A stretch of DNA of 64,000 nt, taken from the NCBI RefSeq assembly GCF_963678635.1, contig NC_087066.1, positions 9,514,723 through 9,578,722 on the forward strand. Reading direction: 5' to 3'. The notes beneath the pieces were generated by a model. That model did no database searches. It had not been told where the DNA came from and saw only the letters and a list, made by a program, of their open reading frames with translations. Below, in pieces: positions 32,921 to 47,024 of this stretch. This DNA comes from Symsagittifera roscoffensis. Its lineage: Eukaryota; Xenacoelomorpha; Acoela; Convolutidae. Position 1 is the stretch's first letter; every line of letters starts with the position of its first letter. Position numbers and translations under genes: made by a program.

Positions 32921-34999
32921 TTGCCCATCATTTATAGTAACACTTTTCCCTTCCAATCTTATTCTGAGCTTTGTTTACAGCTCAATTGTTGATTAACCAC
33001 ATTCGGTGCAAGGCTTTCATTTCAATCTACCGGGCTTGATTCTACTCGGGTCAGGTCTTTTGAAGTGTGTGCCGATGAGTAGTTTGAAGCTAGAAAAGTT
33101 GTTTAGAAACTTTTTGGTTAATTTAGAAAATTTGGTTGATTTTGAGACTATTTATAGGATCATCAAGTGAGCTCAAGTTGTTTTCTTTGACGTAACTGCG
33201 TGCAATTTGGTTGCACACTCTAGAATTTATTATTCTTAGCTCTACCTTAGGAAGCCATTCCCAATTTGGCAATTGAACAAATAATTGAAACAGTTTGAAA
33301 AACGAAACAGCTTTTATCGCAGTCGTAAAACAAATGAGAAACCATTTAAAACTCTTTTGTCAAACGGTAACTGCTCTATTTGAAACTAGCTTTCCGAAGT
33401 TTTAAATTTCTCAACAAAAAACCTCGCAATGTCTACAAAAGTCGTACACTGTAATCTCTGCCAAAAGAAACTGAGCGACCGGCGAAGCCTCAAGAAACAT
33501 CTAATGGCTGTTCACAACATTGATCCTGTCAAAACCGACTACATCTGTGGTCACTGTGAACTGCAGGATAAATCACTTCGTGTCATTTGAGAACATGTGG
33601 TAGAGCGCCACAAAACAAAACCTGTCATTTAGGAACATATGGTAGAGCATCACAAAACAAATTTTTTGCCAAAAACCGCCTATAATTTACAGTAACGCTT
33701 TTCATTGATCACCTTAGAGTCACACCATTCCATTGCTAGTCTGAGCTATCTTTACAGCTCAATTATTGATTAACCAAATTCGATGCCAGGCTTTTTTTTT
33801 ACTCCACTGGGCTTAGGTCTACTCGAGTGAGGTCCTCTAAAGTGGGTGCCGATGATTTGCTTGAACCTAAAAATTTTGTTTGGGAACTTCTTGGTTAATT
33901 TAGAATTTTTGATTTATATATGAGACTACTTATATGTTTATGAAATGAGCTCAAGTTGTTTTGTTTGATGTAACTGCGTGCAATCTGGGTGCATCCTCTC
34001 GAATTCATTATTCTAAGTTCTACCTAAGGAAGCCACTCCTAGTTTGGCAATTAGGCAAATGATAGAAACAGTTTGAAAATCCAAATAGTTTTAATCGCAG
34101 TCGTTAAACAAATGGGATATCACTTAAACTCTTTTGACTTGTATAACAGTATCTGCTTTATTTGAACCTAGCTTTCCGAAATTTTGAATTATCATTTAAC
34201 AACCTCTAAGTACTCCGTAATCTCTGCCAAAAGAAATTGAGCGACCGCCGAAGCCTCAAAAAACATCTAATGGCTGTTCGCAAGATTGATCCTATCAAAG
34301 CCGAACACATCTGTGGTCACTTTGAAATGGAGGATAAGTCATTTGGTGTCATTTGGCAACATGTGGTAGAGCGCCATAAAACAAAAACTGTCATTTGGGA
34401 ATAAGTGGTAGAGCGTCACAAAACAAATGTTTCGCCAAAAGCCGCCTATCATTTACAGTAACGCCTTTCATTGATCACCTCAGAGTCACACCATTCCATT
34501 GCTAGTCTGAGCTATCTTTACAGCTCAATTATTGATTAACCAAATTCGGTGCCAGGCTTTCTTTTAACTCCAGTGGGCTTAGGTCTACTCGAGTGAGGTC
34601 CTTTAAAGTGGGTGCCGATGAATTGTTTGAAGCTAGAAATTTTGTTTGGGAACTTCTTGGTTAAATTAGAAATTTTGATTTATTCATGAGACTACTTATA
34701 TATTTATGAAATGAGCTCAAGTTGTTTTCTTTGATGTAACTGCGTGCAACTTGGGTGCAACCTCGCGAATTCATTATTCTAAGTTCTACCTTAGGAAGCC
34801 ACTCCTAGTTTGGCAATTAGGCAAATGATAGAAACAGTTTGAAAATCCAAATAGTTTTAATCGCAGTCGCAATGGGATATCACTTAAACTCTTTCGACTT
34901 GTTTAACAGTATCTGCTTTATTTGAACCTAGTTTTCCGAAACTTTCAACTATCAATTAACGACCTCTAAGTACTCTGTAATCTCTGCCAAAAGAATTTG
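32921..34999. repeat. Triplicated PolB(+) 5' block, unit 2
   Basis: Three copies at about 32921-33665, 33666-34430 and 34431-34999, as in unit 1. Confidence 0.9.
33429..33590 (+). CDS. Zinc-finger start of PolB(+), unit 2
   Basis: Same 53-codon frame and TGA as 15371-15532. Its degenerate partner in the second repeat copy lies about 760 bases downstream. Confidence 0.5.
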   Translation: MSTKVVHCNLCQKKLSDRRSLKKHLMAVHNIDPVKTDYICGHCELQDKSLRVI

Positions 35000-35056
35000 A
35001 AAGACAGCTGTTGAGACAGCTTTTTTGGAGCAGTCAGGGCATACGATATAGTGCCC

Positions 35057-37519
35057 ATGGAAAACAGAGTGGAGTTACTAGCGCTGTTCGTGACTAAGAG
35101 AGACGATATTGTGTTTACCCAGAAAACTAAATTGTCTAGAAAGCTTAGTAATTCTTGTAAAAGAAAAAGCAGATGGCACAGAAGAAGTAATGACCATCTT
35201 CGCCAGTTGCAAAATGCTTGCTGTAGACGTTCAAGGATGGACCCAGGACCATTTTTGTGATTGCTTAGATCAAATATTGTCTACTGTCTATCAATATGCG
35301 TCTCATGGTAGGGGATGGAGAATCCGCATGACTGATAAGATTGTCTTTACAAAATGGTGAAGTCTGTACCGATAATGGGTTCTTCGTACTTGCCACTACC
35401 AGGCGATCTTCTGAAACACAAACGCTTCCTGTTGAACATTCGCAATTATGAAGAAGATAGATACTTCGAATACTGCTTCGTTGCTGAGTATCATCGGCAC
35501 AACAAAATTCCGCTTACTCTTCGTACGGTGCAGAGTAAAGAGGAGGAGAGAGCGATCTTCTATAATTATCGCAGAAACTCAATAGCACGCCAAAGATTTT
35601 TTCTGCACAATGGGACTACCCGCTATTGGACGCTTCGAATTTCTTAATGAAGTGTAAGTGAATGTCTTTATATTAGTTGCAGTTCTAAATGTTACAAATT
35701 TTTTTAATTGGTGCGAACCTGTATATAAGATCAAATGTTTGGCTGGAGATTCGTTGAAGAATTATTAATATGACGACCTAAAAAAACTATAATAAAATTA
35801 TTGTTCAGATTTTTCTCTAGATGCAATGAAAATAATCTTCTACCCTTGAGAGTATCAAAATATCAGTCCATTTTTGTTATGAATTTGCTGCTTCTAATCA
35901 ATATGGGCATACATCACTACGTAGTGATAAAAAACCGGAACAAGTTAGTGAGCAAAATTCAAAAAAGAAAACTCAGAAACATGCTGTGCCGAAACTGCTT
36001 CCACCGGTGTTCTTCTGAGGATCGACTTGAGCGCCACCAGTTATTCTGCATGAGGAACGAACCAGCAATCGTCTTTTTTTTCGGATTCTGTGTTGTAGAA
36101 GGTGGAGACAGTGAAAAACAATCCTACGAGCATAGCCGTGTTTGAAAAACACAATCCCAGCAGTTTTCGCCTTGTAGTCGCCGAAGCTGGAAACCCGCAA
36201 CCGGCTTTTTTTTCACTTCATCAAGGAGTGGACGCGATGAATAATTTTTTTCGACTGCTAGAAAAATTGGCGCGTGACTTTCATTAAAAAAAACAAGAAA
36301 ATACCCGAACTACCTCGGAAGCACCACTATTCTTGAAGACAGTGACAAAAGTTGGATTTGCAAAGAGGAATTTACCAAAACTAACGCGAAATTATTAAAC
36401 AAAAATAACTTCGATGGTTCATTCCTCGGATGGGCTCACAACAGATGCAACTTCTAGAGACGTACCATACAATTCACCCCTATCTCTAACCAGAAAAATG
36501 ATTTGCACTATGTCTGAAGAATCTGCAAGTAAAATTTATTTCACTTACAATGAAAGTGTGGATTAGAAAATGTCCATAATGTGTTCGAAGAAATCCGTTT
36601 TGTGGACAGTTGTAAATTTATGAACAGCTCACTTGATGAGCTGGCTCGGATTCTACCCGTGGAAAAATTCAAATACCTCAGTAACATTTTGCTACCTGAC
36701 CGTTAGAAGATACGATTCCGATACAAAGTCTAAGAACTGCAAAATTTATCAAGGAAAAAAAATTTAACAGGTTAAAGTGTTTGACCAACAGTTGGTATCT
36801 GCAACCTCAAAACCTGTGAGCATTTATTGGGATAAGCCCTCAACGATACTAGATTTGGCAATATTTTACATGTTCCAGTTCTATTACAACATAATTAAGA
36901 AAATTTTCGACGAAACTCTTCTGTATTTGTACACTGATTCGTTCCTGTATGGAATCGGCAGAAAAAATCTCTGGAATGAAATCGATAATAACCATGTACT
37001 GCGAGATGATTTTGATTTTTCAAATCTACCAGCCACCCACCCCCTCTACACCAACGAGATTTTGCTGGTTCACATCAAATTTAAGGACGAGTTTGCTGGG
37101 CAGATCATACAAGAGTACTTCAGACTAAAGCACAAACTGTAAAGCCTTATTTCTGTTTTTAGTTCCTAATTATCTCTTTAGAAAAGGGCAACAAATAATT
37201 TTAGAATATTATGTAATGAGGGGGTTTTCATATGGAAAACGGAAAAAATTGTTAAAAATCAGAAGTAAACAGGTTGTATTTTCGTTTAGAATTGGACAAA
37301 AAAGCTGAATGCGTTTATACATATACCAAAAAGCAGCTAACCCATAACCAAAACACACAAATTTTGACTTACTGTTCAGTGGTCCGATCAGAAAATGTGC
37401 AGATAAATTTTTGTAATCACAATTTACAAACCATTATAACGAACAAAATTTCCCTGAGCGCATTTGACAATAGAGGAGTTCTTAATTTTTTGAATGACCC
37501 CTATCCTAGGACTTTGTAA
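35057..37519 (+). pseudogene. PolB(+) relic spanning units 2 and 3
   Basis: Same blocks, deletion and motif C Tyr as 16998-19454. An 8-base insertion (37267-37274) lies just before the tail frame, and the finger reads FHRC instead of FYRC. Confidence 0.85.
35654..35808 (+). other. Predicted PolB(+) intron, unit 2
   Basis: Same signals as 17595-17749. Confidence 0.65.
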
Positions 37520-37568
37520 ATGAACGTAAGTTCCCACCCCTAAAGTATAAGAACCCCTCCTTATGATC

Positions 37569-37589
37569 TTGTTAAGCTGAGCTTAACAA
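37569..37589. repeat. 21-bp palindrome, unit 3
   Basis: Identical to 1440-1460. Confidence 0.85.
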
Positions 37590-38663
37590 TTGGGACCCGA
37601 TACAATAATTCCTTCTAAATCCTTTTAAAGCGATCCCTTTTCCCGCGATAATGAAAGTTAATCGCCCTAATTTCTGAACTCTTCTTTCTCGTCCTTGTTT
37701 CATGTGGACTTAAATTCCTGGCTTTCTTTCTTTTTGCCGAAAATTTTTAGTGCTAATAAAAGTTTGTTATTGAAAGTGAACCAAAGGATCTCACACATTT
37801 GTTTGAATTTACACTTCCTTTGTGTCAACTAGTTTAGTTGCCTGAAGAAATTTATGTTAAAACAATGATTGATCCCAATACGAATATTTTATTAGTCGCA
37901 AATTGGTAAAAACTAAAACAAGTTTAAACCAAGGAATAGAAAGAAGGATGAACAGTAAAAATCATCTGAAAGTATATGTTCCAGAATTTACTGTTTGTTG
38001 TTTTGGTTTTCTTAGCGCTAATGGGTTATTTATAGGGGGACATTCACGGACTGGGCTACTAGAAGCTTCTTCTTCTTGCGGCCCTGTTTCTGAATAGGGC
38101 CGCTGTAAAAATCCTCAATCCGGAAGTTGAAATCCGGGCGAACTGTTATCAGTTTCTTTGCATGAGTTGGCCCACTCCGTGCCCTTTTAAAAAACTTCCA
38201 GAATTGCATTTTCTTCGGCGACTTTAGGGCCATAGGTCACTTTCAAAATTCCGTCGAGTTACTTTCCTGGTTAAATTTTAGTTTAAGTTAATTCAAAACA
38301 TAACCTTCTTTAGGATGCAAGGTCTGTTGAAGCTTTGGCACTTTTGGCAGTGTGGTGATTCCTAATTTTTCCAACATGTCGACTTGCTCGTTGCTCATTG
38401 CATGGATGTCCACTACTCCACGAGAGGGGGCAAGGGGGTAATCAGCAAAGAAGTTGTGAAGCTCTTCGGCTTTGGTCAAAATGACTTCAACTGTAAAACT
38501 CCACTCTGAGGTTTCGCTGGTGAGCTGTATTTCTTCCAGATTTTTTTCAACTATTGAAAAGTCGTTTAAGGGCAAAGCGCAGTTTTTTTTTATCCCCCGT
38601 ACAAATTGTTTGCATCAAAATTGAGGATGTAGCTTGAAGGTTCTGAGGGCGACAAAATGTTGA

Positions 38664-38783
38664 GGTTTTTATTGTTTGCTGTATCAAATCGACGAGCGTA
38701 AACCGACGACATGCCTCCTCATTCGGTTTTTATTGTTTGCTGTATCAAATCGACGAGCGTAAACCGACGACATGCCTCCTCAT
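38664..38783. repeat. 61-bp tandem duplication in PolB(-), unit 3
   Basis: Same duplication as 2535-2654. Confidence 0.9.
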
Positions 38784-40150
38784 CATTCGCTGCACAGATT
38801 CCAGATGTTCAGGTTCCATTACGAATTTCAGGTCGGGCTTACAAAATTTTAGAAAAGCGTCAAACTTCACGAAAAGCTTCGAAAACGGAAGCCATTAATA
38901 TCATATCTGTAGTCAAGTACAAGTCATGGTAATTGCCAAGTGAACCACACTTCATTTCGGTGAAATTTTTTAGGGCATGATTGTACTCGTTTTTTGTAAC
39001 ACTCATATCCCCTCCTGTTAGACTATTTTTCCACATTGCTTGCGGGGGAAGTCATGATTATCAGAATTTTTCGAATGAGTTGAAGTATGAGCAGGGGTAA
39101 TGCCTTTTCTGTTTCAACTCACTGACCTTTTGTCAGCAGGGGAGTGGCCCAGTTTTTCAAAATAGTTCTCCATTAGAAAAAAATTTTTGTCGGGCAATTT
39201 ATCGACAAGTTTTGCCAGCAGCACTAGCATAAATCGATACGAATCCATGAATCTCAGGTTTCCGTGAAATTTTTTGATTTTTCCGTTTTTGTCTGTGTAC
39301 GTTTTCTATATACAGAAAAACTGTTTTCCGAATTGGTTTTAGCCAGCGCTTTGTTTCTAAAATGTAAGTCATATTTTGACAAATTATGGGCTACTACTGG
39401 GATGTCATTTGTTGTTTTTCTATTTACGCTACACTCATTATGTGCCCAACCCAGAAACTTGTTGGTGTAATGGCAATGATCAAGTACCACTTGTTCATTG
39501 TCAGAAAAACCGTTCTCGCATATCCAATAGACCGAAGCATGTTTCCAATCATTGTCTGTTATACCGGTGAATTTGTAATATTTCCTTTTTTCTACGTAAA
39601 TTTGTCCCGCTAATTATTCAAGTGAGCTATTTAGCGGTTCCATCACATTCGGTACTCTTTAAAGCTCAAAGTTTAACAGATCTTTTTTCCCAAAATCGAT
39701 TACTGCTAATGGGCAGCCGTAAGGTTGACGGATTTCAATTGTTTGCGTGCTAGATTTTTGCGGATCCGGGTGCAGTCCGTATACTGGTAAGAGCACTGAC
39801 TCTAAATCAAAGTAGATTACTTTGGGTACGTACCAACGAGCTGTTAAATTTTTGAACATGTGGTCATCTTTTCCAGGCTTGGGCATTTTTATGACGATAT
39901 CCTCGTCTTGGTAGCATAGTTCCCGAAGTCTTCTCAGAGTTTTGAATGAAGCGCATGTGTTGAAACATTTGCGGCAAATCTCAGAATGGAATCAGTGCAC
40001 TTTGTGCCGCACGTACTCGACCAGTTTCTGCAGATCACTCATCAACACATCGTGATATTTTGATCTATCTTTCTGCAGCTACAAGTCCAAAACCAGGCTA
40101 GTAGTGAATCTGATTGACACTCTTATGGCAACAATTCGGCATCCTTGAAG

Positions 40151-40250
40151 CTGAACAGAAAAAAATTATGTATCTAATTTTGACTTAAAATTTACAGGGG
40201 GTTTGAACAGGTGAACAAAAATTAAAGAGGGGGTTTCACGTTTTGCTTAC
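40151..40250 (-). other. Predicted PolB(-) intron, unit 3
   Basis: Same signals as 4022-4121; base 40187 matches unit 2. Confidence 0.65.
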
Positions 40251-42019
40251 CTAAAGACGTTGATTTAACAACTGTTCAGTCTTTTAAATCTGACCATATC
40301 CATCAGACTTTTTGGCATTTCGTAATCCCCATTGGTTTTCATTCGTATTCTTCGTCAAGATCGTAGATTGAGACTTTGTTTTTCTTCAGCCACCATGTAG
40401 ATGCGAGTTAGAGGGCGGGATCATTCACGTTGTGATATGCTGCAACAAAGCAGTAAGGAGAGCAACGTTCATCATTTTTAGTTTTGATAGTTGTGAGCAG
40501 AGTAGAAGCAGCGCTGAGTGCATCAGGTAGCTCGAGGTGGGACCATGCTCTTATAGGCGAGAAGGCCGCGTAACTGATTTGCAATTTTCAATTTGATCGA
40601 TAACCCATCCGCTACCATGAGAAGAGAACGAATTGACTTGGCTGACCATTAGTTTAATCAGTTCCATGTATTGATCCCAAGCTATTCCCTCGAAGTGCAC
40701 TGTCAATGCCTTGGTGTTCAGAAATAGCATGATCCTTTGGAAGTTTCTAGTGTCCTCGCCTTGCACGGTGGGAATTTTGATCATCCCCACTTCCACATGA
40801 AATTGCATTTTGTTCGGACCCTCTTTGACATTTTCCAGTATGAGAACATCTATTTCCTCCTTGTTTGGTATCATGAATTGAAGCAAATCTTTTTATTTTT
40901 TAAAAACTTTGAGATCGTATTGGCGCAATTTCCCTCTGAACGCGCTTTCCGTTGTGACAGTGGAAGAGCTCGCCTCGATGCCATCCCAAATTGGTAATGC
41001 GTGCTTCTTCAGCAAATGTTTTTGATTGCTTTCCGCATTGAGAAAAACGTATGGCAATAGATACAATGACTATTGGAAGTCAAGTCATGTGCCAGCTCGA
41101 CGTGCTCTCGGGCTTCCGACAAACTCTCGAATGATCCGAGACACTCATCGCAAACAATTTGAGGAGGAGGGGATGAAGCGTCTTGTAAACTTTTGCTCAT
41201 GTTTTCTCAAGTTCCATTTTGAGCTCAAAATTTTTCCGCATTGCTGGCAAGGAACAGGTGTCGCGATAGAAGTAGAGTTCGGCATCGATTGTTGAATTTA
41301 CTGAAGCTATTCAAAAAATTTCAAGATTGAAGTAAGACTGGTTATGATAAAGGAAAAACGAGATTTGACTTGAACTCGAGTTTTGCGAGTAAGGACAAGT
41401 AGAAGCCATTAACGAGAATTATACTTCGCCGAGAGCTTGACAATAAGTACTTTTCTTTCCAAAAACAGGATTTTTTACAGCTTTAGGCTCGATATCTCTC
41501 CTCACCTTGTTCAAGTACAAGGGTTTTTTGTATTATGAAAAACTGATTCATTTACAGAATCAAACATGTGCTGTTAATTTTAAGGGACGGCAATAAATTT
41601 TTTTAAGCTTTTTTTATTTTTTAGAAGAATGTTTTAGACTTTCAATTAAAACTTCAGCACTAAATTACAAAATCTAAAACTTAGAATGATTCAGATTCAG
41701 CATAAAACTTCTTCTGACTATTTTTAACTGAGAGACAAATTTTTTTGAAATGATTTCAAGCCCACTTTTAGGTTTGCTTCATTAGGTATAATGAAAAGTA
41801 GAAATATGAAATAAAGATGAAAAAAACAAAGCCATCAATATTTAGACAAGAGTGAAATATAAAATAGTGTTAAAAAATGAAAACTTTTCAAATTGGTTAT
41901 CTTGATAGTTGTAGATTTCGAAAACATCGAAAAAAAACTTCCTTTCATTTGATTCAGTGTAGCGTGAAACATTTCATATCATGTCCTACAAACTACTAAG
42001 GCATGGCCGTTTGGTTTAA

Positions 42020-42073
42020 GGAGCAATAGCGAACCCGGCGTTGCTCACCGCTAAAATCCTCGGTAACGCCTCC
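42020..42073 (-). other. tRNA-like structured block, unit 3
   Basis: Identical to 5891-5944. Confidence 0.3.
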
Positions 42074-42611
42074 CGTTCTGTAAAGTCAAGTGAAAAGAAA
42101 AAAAATGGTTCTTTCCAAAGTAAAGGATCACCACAAACTTAAAATGTTGAGAAAAAAAAAGAAAAAAAAACAATTTTTCTTTGAAATTATTTAGCAACAA
42201 ACCAGTAATTTTTATATGATCTCGAGAACAGTTCTACTGGTTATGTTCAAAACTTAAAAACAAAATTTTTTAAATTTTTCTCCGTTATTTTCAAAGTAAA
42301 ACATTTTTTCTCATTTTGAATTCAAGTGGATATATGATATGAGTATTTAGGAGCTACCTGATGCCTAATTAGGACAAGCGTAGAAACTAATAAAACATTT
42401 ATAGCCCAATCAAGGAGAGTACATGCTTTAAAAAATCATTGAAACAACCCTCAGTCATTTAGCCATAATTTTCTGAGGAGGGTTAAGCGTCATTTTCATT
42501 TTTCGGAAAAAAACATAAAATTTCATTTTTTACTTTTTTCAACAAAAAAATTGTCAATTATACTCGCAAAACATGTATATATACGGAATACAAAGCAGAA
42601 TTATGGCTTAA

Positions 42612-42654
42612 TTTACGTACGACCTGGCTCTGTTATTTTACGTACGACCTGGCT
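42612..42654. repeat. ACGTACG direct repeat, unit 3
   Basis: Same pair as 6483-6525. Confidence 0.6.
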
Positions 42655-42843
42655 AACCCCAGCGGGCAAAAAGTAAAATGAGAGAGAGATAGCAGAGAGT
42701 GTTTGAAAAAAAAGCCAAAAAATATGGTTGGATTAACAACATGAAAATGTTGGACACATCCATATTCATCATTCTTTTGAAAAAAGAGCAATATCCTGAA
42801 AAAAATATTCCAAATGCGATTCACCAATAAGAAAAATTGTTTA

Positions 42844-42865
42844 TCTCTCTCTCTCTCTCTCTCTC
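42844..42865. repeat. TC microsatellite, 11 repeats
   Basis: Eleven TC dinucleotides. Confidence 0.95.
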
Positions 42866-43475
42866 ATTCTTTCTCAAACAACAATTTTAGCGAAAAATTA
42901 TTCTCGATAAATGACTTTTTTCAACTTATTATCTAATATTTTGTTGAACTTTTTACGGAGCAAACTTTAATTGATCTATTAAGCGGGATAAAAAATAAGA
43001 TAAATAAAACTCACTCGGTCATGTTGAATCAACTTAAAGATCAAATCAAACAAAAAAAATGTAAAACCTTGGAATAGTTTTTGAAACAAAGGAAAGTTTT
43101 TTAAGGTTATTAGAACTCTCGAAAATGTGTTTTTCTCTTCTTTGACGCATAGCAAGCTGCAGTTGGAGAGTTACCTTCAATAATATCTGGGTCACTAGAT
43201 CAATTGTCTCCGCACTCTGTGTCGATGAAACCCGAGCATCCGAATACGAAATTCATTGTTCTGGATCTGAAACTGCTCCCCTAACAAAGGATTTGGGAGA
43301 CGTTTTTGTCGGAATATCCCAGTTTGCTTCGCGCGCTGCAGAATCACGGTTACATCCCTCCAGATTTCCATACAATAGGATTGACTCGCAGTCGTACGCG
43401 AAGATATTTTTTGTTGGGAGAATGATCGAGCGATGTTGTGCCGTTTATCTCAGTCTTTTCTAATCCTGGACAGCT

Positions 43476-43868
43476 CTAGTGAATTGTGCACATCTCATAC
43501 ATTCTTTTTCGGTTCTGTCGAAGCAGATCGATGTAGTTCGGTAGCAATATTTGTTTTTTTTGTAGGCCATTCCACGTTTTGATTGCTGTCGTTTTTCGGG
43601 GAGCCAAGTCATTGCACAGACTTGCTGTAGTCGGAGAGACTATCTTTTTCTGTTGATGGATGACTGCAACCGATTCTATCGTGTATGTTTGGTAGATATT
43701 TGTTCTTTCTCGATCAGACGATAATCTTATTTGCAAAGGACTAGTCTTGACTTCAAGACGTTTTAAGTTTTGTTTAAAAAAATATGACTGAATTGAAAAT
43801 GAGAGAATGAAAAGTATAGAAAGTTTATGAATGAGAATAAGATTTAAAATAGGGAAGGCATGGCTCAA
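43476..43868 (-). pseudogene. Unrecognised minus-strand frame, unit 3
   Basis: Stopped by TAG as in unit 1; shares the GGC codon at 43566 with unit 1, while units 2 and 4 have GGA. Confidence 0.35.
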
Positions 43869-44377
43869 TTAGGTCAAAACTAATAATTTTTTAAGCGAGG
43901 CTATCAAACTTTATTTATTCGTTTACACAAGACGCTTAAGGCTATATTATGTTCGCATGTGAGAGCCCGACTTTTTAGATTTATGTGATAGTTTTATTAT
44001 AGTGGCTACGGGCGAAAGCACTCAGGTTCAAGTTTTCTTGTTAGTTTGCCAAACGTTCATTGTCATGCGTTTAAAATAAAATTACAATGAATGATAGCAG
44101 TTTTTAATTTAATCGTCATAAAAAACAACAGAAGATTTTTAGGGTATACCCGGAGGGAAAAAGCAACTAAAAACCCGTATTGAAATGTGAAGAGATTGTA
44201 TCCTTGGTGATTAGGTTTGAACATTATAGTTTAAAGCGCTCGTAAAACTGTCACATAAGGTTCTACTCTGGGACTGCATGATCTGTCTCGTAAACTGTGA
44301 TCAGTCATTCTTCAAGGTTCCACACTAAAAACCAGTTGGTTGTTATTAATTTATTATGTACACTTCTCTTGAACCGG

Positions 44378-44613
44378 ATGTTGGCTATTTCGATGACTCA
44401 GACTGATGCAGTTTTTGAATTTTTTGACATCCCGACTAGAATTTTACTAATTTATAACCTCATCGACGCTGATAAGGAACCGAAGAGGGTAAGTTTTATG
44501 AGAAAAAAGGAAAAGGAAGGATCAAACTAAACAATGTCTGACAATTTTAGAAGCGAAAAAGATTCAATTACCATTGCACTGGTGTCATCAGCCTTAATGA
44601 CTATTTTCAATGA
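44378..44613 (+). CDS. Small two-exon hypothetical gene, unit 3
   Basis: Same structure as 8243-8478. The base change AAACGG to AACCGG just before the ATG is shared with unit 4. Confidence 0.45.
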
Positions 44614-44705
44614 CAACTCGCTAGCAAGCTTCAAAAATCTGTCTACCGAAAAAATTGGAAAATATTGATCTAGAAGGTTAATGAAGAGTTGCGTTGACAG
44701 AATTA

Positions 44706-45389
44706 ATGTATCCCACTCAAATTAACAATGTTACGAATACCAAACTAGTGTACTACAAAAAAGACAAAAATAAAGCAAGCCTTAAAGAGGCAAAAAATAA
44801 ATTATCTAGACTATATGCTGAAGAAAGAATTGAAATAACAAAGGGTGAGTATGACGAAATCGAGAAAATTTTCAACAAAAGTAATCAAAAGATTGATCTT
44901 GATAATATCAGTTGTAGCATCGACCCCATTAACAAACATCTTTCAAGGTGGATGCATTATTCGGAAGGCATTATCTTTGAGATTCCACAAATTCCTGGTA
45001 TCTTAGGTGTAAGAGATGGAACGGGCTACCATATCGGTTAAATAGAATCCAGTCATATCCATATCACTCTCACAACACAAAACCTCATCTCCGACTACGC
45101 TGTTTATATCTCTACTGGAACCCAAATGTTGTTTATCTACGTAGACATAATTTATTATCAGATTGTGGGTGGCACTAAATCACCGTGGCTTGGAGTCGTT
45201 GATACTAATCGACGTGTAAAAACAGTTACGCTTGCAGCATTGAACCAAATCATTGCAAAGTTTTTTTGCAACTTAGATTACAAACAATTTTTCGTGAAAA
45301 ACATCTAGAGCATTGAAGTAAATCTACGAACAGAAACCGGTAGCCTTGTACAATTTGCGGGAGAAGTAGGAAAAGTTGTTTTGACTTAA
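44706..45389 (+). pseudogene. Penton-like relic, unit 3
   Basis: Same single frame with two internal stops as unit 1. Confidence 0.7.
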
Positions 45390-45447
45390 GCATTTCAAAG
45401 GTTTTCTGATTAAGATTATGGAGGCGTACTAATATAATCAAGCTAGC

Positions 45448-45776
45448 ATGACTCACTTCTCAGGACATTACAAACAGCACGGTGGCTTCAGTGCTCTGGC
45501 TATGGGTATTGGACCAGTGGCACTTCCGTTAGCTCGGAAACTTATAGTACCAGCGGCAAAATATATTGCAAAATAATTACTTGTTCAAGCAGTATCCGAA
45601 AAAAAAATATAGCATTCAGGAAGAAAACGCCGAAACAAGCCTTGAAAAACACAAAAAAAACACAATCGAAAAACAAGTTGGAGCTAGAAGCAGCAAGTCA
45701 CTTATGAGCAGAAAATGGAAGAAAACAACAAAAAGAAAAACAAAAACTCTCATTCCACAGAAACGAACTCCACTGA
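45448..45776 (+). pseudogene. pVI-like / basic protein relic, unit 3
   Basis: Same as 9313-9641. Confidence 0.5.
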
Positions 45777-45848
45777 GAGTTCGCTCCAATTTTTTCACCA
45801 AAGTAAAAAATTATTTCTAATGTATTACTAACTGAAATAACTTACAGT

Positions 45849-47015
45849 TCCTTTGATTTATTTGAAAAACCTCCTCTACTTGTTACATTTGAAAATTCTT
45901 TCACTCAAAAAAATTTGTCCAACTTATTCACCTGATGGTCCCATGCTCGAATTAGAAATTTTAGGAGATAGAAACAACTTTATCGATCTTCAACGAACTC
46001 GCCTGGAGATTGTAGCTCTTAATGTTCACAATACTGATAAGTCACTGCGGACTTATGCTACAGTAGCAGCGCAACGAGACAGCCAATATTTGGATATCGT
46101 ATTATAATCCTTTTTCATCTTTAACCGAATGCACTATGTCCCTGAATGGAGAAAAAATTTCAACAACTAATGCCAATTTTGTCTACAAGAGTGTCCTTGA
46201 GACTGAACTTTCACACATTAATTTAGCAAAGAAAACAAGGCTTGCTTTTCAGGGTTCTTTTTATGAAGATAATCCATCAGGTATTGTTGGCGCTAATGGG
46301 CAAGCTGAAGATTTCGCGGAACGTAAGCAAATCGTAGCTGCATCAATTGAATTCCGATTATTTGATGGAATTGCCTGTGATTTTTTATCATGTGACAAAC
46401 ATCTTATCAACGGTGTTACAATAAGCCTTTCTCTAAGACGATCTCCTAATGACTTTGTTATTTTGTCCGAGCATCGAGATAAACATTACCAAGTTGAAAT
46501 CACTGAGGCTAACCTAAATTATATTGAAGTTTTACCAAGAAGTTTTTGGCCACAACTTTTGTGCACAGCTGGCGACAAGTACGTCGAATGATTTTGGCAA
46601 TGAGCTCGAATACAACATACCTGGGTATTAACCGAACAAACGCGTTTCATTATCAAAAATTTTCAGCTGCATGAAATCGTTGCTTACTGAAACGGCCTAC
46701 CCAATGCAGGTACTCTAGATAACAAAAGAACATACTATAACACATTAGAAGCTCTAGATTTTGTTCCTAAGAATAGTCATGGAATCAGTTTGGCTAATTA
46801 TCACAATCATTATATTACGGCATTTGATCTCACATCTACTCAGGAGGCTTCACATGACTTTATTCATCTGGAATTGATCAATTGCACCATTTCAGTAGAA
46901 CTGAACTTTGATGCACCGCTGGGGGAAAATTTAGAGTTTTTTTATAAGAGAGCGTGCATCAACAGTTTATGTGCGTTTCAATAGAAAAATAGCTGAAAAC
47001 TCTCTAATTAAATGA
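45849..47015 (+). pseudogene. Major capsid relic, unit 3
   Basis: Same breaks as 9714-10880. One Ser to Leu change near the amino end is shared with unit 4. Confidence 0.8.
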
Positions 47016-47024
47016 TCGGAAAAA

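Larger units (their letters stand above)
18065..36123. repeat. Array unit 2
   Basis: Second complete period, 18059 bases. Private features include a sense codon replacing the shared stop in the minus-strand frame at 25411, a 3-base deletion and an A-run change in the pVI-like/basic region near 27590-27640, and a Gly to Glu change in the pVI-like frame. It lacks the 8-base insertion. Confidence 0.95.
38030..41285 (-). pseudogene. PolB(-) relic, unit 3
   Basis: Same layout as 1901-5156 with the motif A Tyr kept. The amino-terminal domain has Thr to Ala (shared with unit 4) and a private Arg to Gln change. Confidence 0.85.
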